Source: Krumholzibacterium sp965370495
Lineage (GTDB): Bacteria; Krumholzibacteriota; Krumholzibacteriia; Krumholzibacteriales; Krumholzibacteriaceae
DNA: 7,315 nucleotides
Reading direction: 5' to 3'
NCBI GenBank assembly: GCA_965370495.1
Contig: CBDUUV010000113.1
Coordinates: 1 to 7,315, forward strand
Below are positions 5,720 through 7,315 of the stretch, piece by piece. Every line of letters begins with the position of its first letter. Position 1 is the first letter of the stretch. Below the pieces are notes generated by a model. It did no database searches. It saw nothing but the letters and a program-made list of their open reading frames with translations, and was not told the origin of the DNA. The position numbers were made by a program, and so were the translations under genes.

Positions 5720-6223
5720 ATGTCGAAGCTGCGTATAACCATCCCGTTTCTCTGTATCATGCTCATCGGGTGCACCAGCCAATCATCCGACAAACAGGAC
5801 AGGCGCATAGGAGGATGTGTGCTCGATACCATCAATGTCGGCCTGAGTTTCAAGGGCTCCGCCACCGCGGGCCGCACCCCTGACAGAATAACCATCAAGG
5901 CCACGAAAGACCCTGGCAAAGATCTCTTCGCCCTTTGCGCCGGGAACCTCACCGATATCCTCGACTCCATCGGCATCATGGTATACGAACGATCAGATAT
6001 TATCCATATCGTCAGCGGGCCCTGCTGGCCCGCATACAGCATTGTTTTCAGGGTGGACGGCAGCGGGGGCAGGTTTGACAGGCTCCGCGAAGAACTGCTG
6101 GCTATCCCTGTCGCGGGACACTTCCCTTCAGACCAGAGGCCGGAAGAATACGGCTCTTTCTTCATCACAGCAGGCAGGGGCTCCAGCGATCTCTGGACAG
6201 TGTGGTACCCGGAAAAAGAATGA
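5720..6223 (+). CDS. Lipoprotein of unknown function
   Basis: 167-residue precursor with a lipoprotein signal peptide: basic MSKLR, hydrophobic ITIPFLCIMLIG and the lipobox L15-I-G-C18, so C18 should be lipidated after signal peptidase II cleavage. The next residue is Thr and not Asp, which in enterobacteria favours outer-membrane sorting. The mature protein has Cys33, Cys73 and Cys102 and a WPAYSIVFRVDG strand (103-114), but no domain I can name. Translation starts at the ATG at 5720 with GGGAGA upstream; the longer frame from 5669 would bury the signal. It lies 55 nt after the outer-membrane barrel gene and is probably transcribed with it, which suggests a shared envelope role (inference). 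Its stop at 6221-6223 directly touches the stop of the convergent reductive-dehalogenase-like gene. Confidence 0.8.
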   Translation: MSKLRITIPFLCIMLIGCTSQSSDKQDRRIGGCVLDTINVGLSFKGSATAGRTPDRITIKATKDPGKDLFALCAGNLTDILDSIGIMVYERSDIIHIVSGPCWPAYSIVFRVDGSGGRFDRLREELLAIPVAGHFPSDQRPEEYGSFFITAGRGSSDLWTVWYPEKE

Positions 6224-7315
6224 TCATTCGTCCGGGCTTTTCAACCAGCCGGGAGATGGTTTCGGGTGGAACTTTGATCCGTAGACAAGATCGTCACCAA
6301 GCACAAGAACTCTGCGCATCCATGGCAGATGGACCGCCACCCAGGCGATCATCCTGTGAAAGGCGCGCTGAGGCTTGGTCCATGGACAGACTATCTGGCA
6401 GATGGCACATGTATACCCGGTACGCCCCCAGTACTGGAGACAGGATTCGGGATTGAGCTGCCATTTCCGGATCCCGCGCACAAGCGTCTTTTCTCCCGCT
6501 GGAATAGCTCCCGAGGGACAGTTCACAGCACATTTTTTGCATTTATCACAAAAATCCTGGATCCCTATATCGACAGGTTCATCATGATCAAGCGGCATAT
6601 CTGTCGTAACTGTCGAAAGACGGAAGTTGGCTCCCAGCGTCCTGCTTACTATATACCCGGATCTCGCCAGTTCTCCAATTCCCGCGTCTACAGCGACGGG
6701 AACCAGCAATATACAATAATTTCTCAGATGGTGGGCGCGTGCCGGATAACCAAGCGCCCGGATGAATCCCGCCAGCTGAACCGCCGCGAGCACGCTGTTG
6801 GCATACACCCTTCCGACTTCGAGCTCTACAGCCCTGCTTGATCCCGTAGCGATCATTTCTCCGGACTGCCTGAATGCCATCGATATCGCGTTTTTGTGTG
6901 ATATTTCTATCTCTTCTCCATACGAAGAGCCCTGGTACTCCTCGGGAGCACCCTCAAAATATGGAGGATTGATATAATCCTCGCTGAAGAAAGGCCTCGA
7001 ACCCTTGTTTGAGTAAACCCACTCCTTCCGCAACGGGCCTATGCGCACGTCATCCGCCCCGATCAGGCGGGCAAACTGTTTGATCTTTCGTGCCGCTTCG
7101 CCCGGCGGCCATACGGTCTTTTTTTCTGCGGGAACCCCATCGACCATATCGGGCAGCGCAAGGGAGGCCGGAGGGATGAACATCGATTTGTAGATCGCCC
7201 TGGCCACATGGTCGGTTCCCGGAGCCCCTTCCATCTTGGAGATGATGAACCGGGCAAGACGCCTGTCGATTTCCGCCCTTTCGGGATGTACGCGATGATA
7301 TTCCATCTCTTCCGG
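6224..7315 (-). CDS. Reductive dehalogenase-superfamily protein (corrinoid, 2x 4Fe-4S), no Tat signal seen, probably 5'-partial
   Basis: At least 360 residues resembling the RdhA catalytic subunit, which uses a corrinoid cofactor and two 4Fe-4S clusters to remove halogens reductively. Numbered from the ATG at 7306, the corrinoid-binding core is visible as GFIRALGYPARAHHLRN (180-196), VAVDAGIGELARSGYIV (204-220), and ANFRLSTVTTDMPL (226-239). The ferredoxin-like part has C253-x2-C256-x2-C259-x3-C263-P and C289-x10-C300-x2-C303-x3-C307-P-W, the two RdhA cluster motifs. Y168, N196 and R229 may be the active-site Tyr, Asn and Arg (tentative alignment from memory). No twin-arginine signal or RdhB anchor is seen, so it may be a cytoplasmic, non-respiratory type. 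The frame is open through the window edge and GGAAGAG abuts the ATG at 7306 too closely for a ribosome site, so the true start is probably further right. Actual dehalogenation is not proven; QueG is a more distant alternative. Confidence 0.85.
   Translation of the reverse strand, partial: PEEMEYHRVHPERAEIDRRLARFIISKMEGAPGTDHVARAIYKSMFIPPASLALPDMVDGVPAEKKTVWPPGEAARKIKQFARLIGADDVRIGPLRKEWVYSNKGSRPFFSEDYINPPYFEGAPEEYQGSSYGEEIEISHKNAISMAFRQSGEMIATGSSRAVELEVGRVYANSVLAAVQLAGFIRALGYPARAHHLRNYCILLVPVAVDAGIGELARSGYIVSRTLGANFRLSTVTTDMPLDHDEPVDIGIQDFCDKCKKCAVNCPSGAIPAGEKTLVRGIRKWQLNPESCLQYWGRTGYTCAICQIVCPWTKPQRAFHRMIAWVAVHLPWMRRVLVLGDDLVYGSKFHPKPSPGWLKSPDE

Noticed and set aside
6329..6841. Plus-strand open frame of 170 codons opposite the RdhA-like gene
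   Set aside because: It lies antisense to the coding part containing all cluster cysteines, and its translation shows no family features.
6224..7315. Epoxyqueuosine reductase QueG as the identity of the right-edge gene
   Set aside because: QueG shares the corrinoid and double-cluster architecture, but the AGIGE, TTDMPL and DFCDKCKKCAVNCPSGAI pattern fits RdhA much better and QueG-typical segments and its C-terminal repeats are absent.
1..7315. Search by eye for CRISPR arrays, tRNA genes, rRNA, toxin-antitoxin pairs or a multi-gene defence system
   Set aside because: No regularly spaced repeats, cloverleaf-like sequence or defence-type domains were seen; only the IS fragment is of mobile character.

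Overview
The window looks like a chromosomal segment of a Gram-negative, probably anaerobic or facultatively anaerobic bacterium of moderate GC content. It encodes a lipoprotein with a canonical lipobox, a predicted outer-membrane beta-barrel ending in Phe, two other Sec-exported proteins, and two proteins with paired 4Fe-4S cysteine motifs. The 8-cysteine secreted protein resembles a protein style I remember from uncultured FCB-group or neighbouring phyla (Krumholzibacteriota/Eisenbacteria-like genomes). That placement is an impression, not a demonstrated assignment. No rRNA, tRNA or CRISPR is visible.

Layout: (1) 1-310, minus strand: the 5' end of an IS3-family insertion sequence. OrfA is cut by the window edge exactly in the A-run where these elements normally frameshift, and a probable terminal repeat ends near 310. 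(2) About 190 nt further on, two plus-strand genes lie 43 nt apart and are probably co-transcribed: a GT4-type glycosyltransferase (503-1630) and a COG1453-type aldo/keto reductase with two C-terminal 4Fe-4S motifs (1674-2681). (3) A separate promoter with a perfect TTGACA box and a leader with an inverted repeat precede a small secreted cysteine-rich protein of unknown function (2777-3361). Its 3' end overlaps by 13 bp the convergent minus-strand gene for a secreted DUF6599-like protein (3349-4278). (4) A divergent 233-nt intergenic region holds outward-facing promoter candidates and an unusually G-rich leader on the minus strand. (5) A plus-strand run follows: thioredoxin-like protein (4512-4874), outer-membrane beta-barrel (4969-5664) and lipoprotein (5720-6223). 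(6) The lipoprotein stop codon directly abuts the stop codon of a convergent minus-strand gene encoding a reductive-dehalogenase-superfamily protein (6224 to at least 7306), which has no Tat signal in view and probably continues past the right edge.

Taken together this is mostly a cell-envelope and redox neighbourhood, with several short transcription units and tail-to-tail junctions that have almost no spacer. I see no defence system or multi-gene novel machine. The items most worth a second look are the reductive dehalogenase homologue, the cysteine-rich secreted protein with its own structured leader, and the IS junction upstream of the glycosyltransferase.
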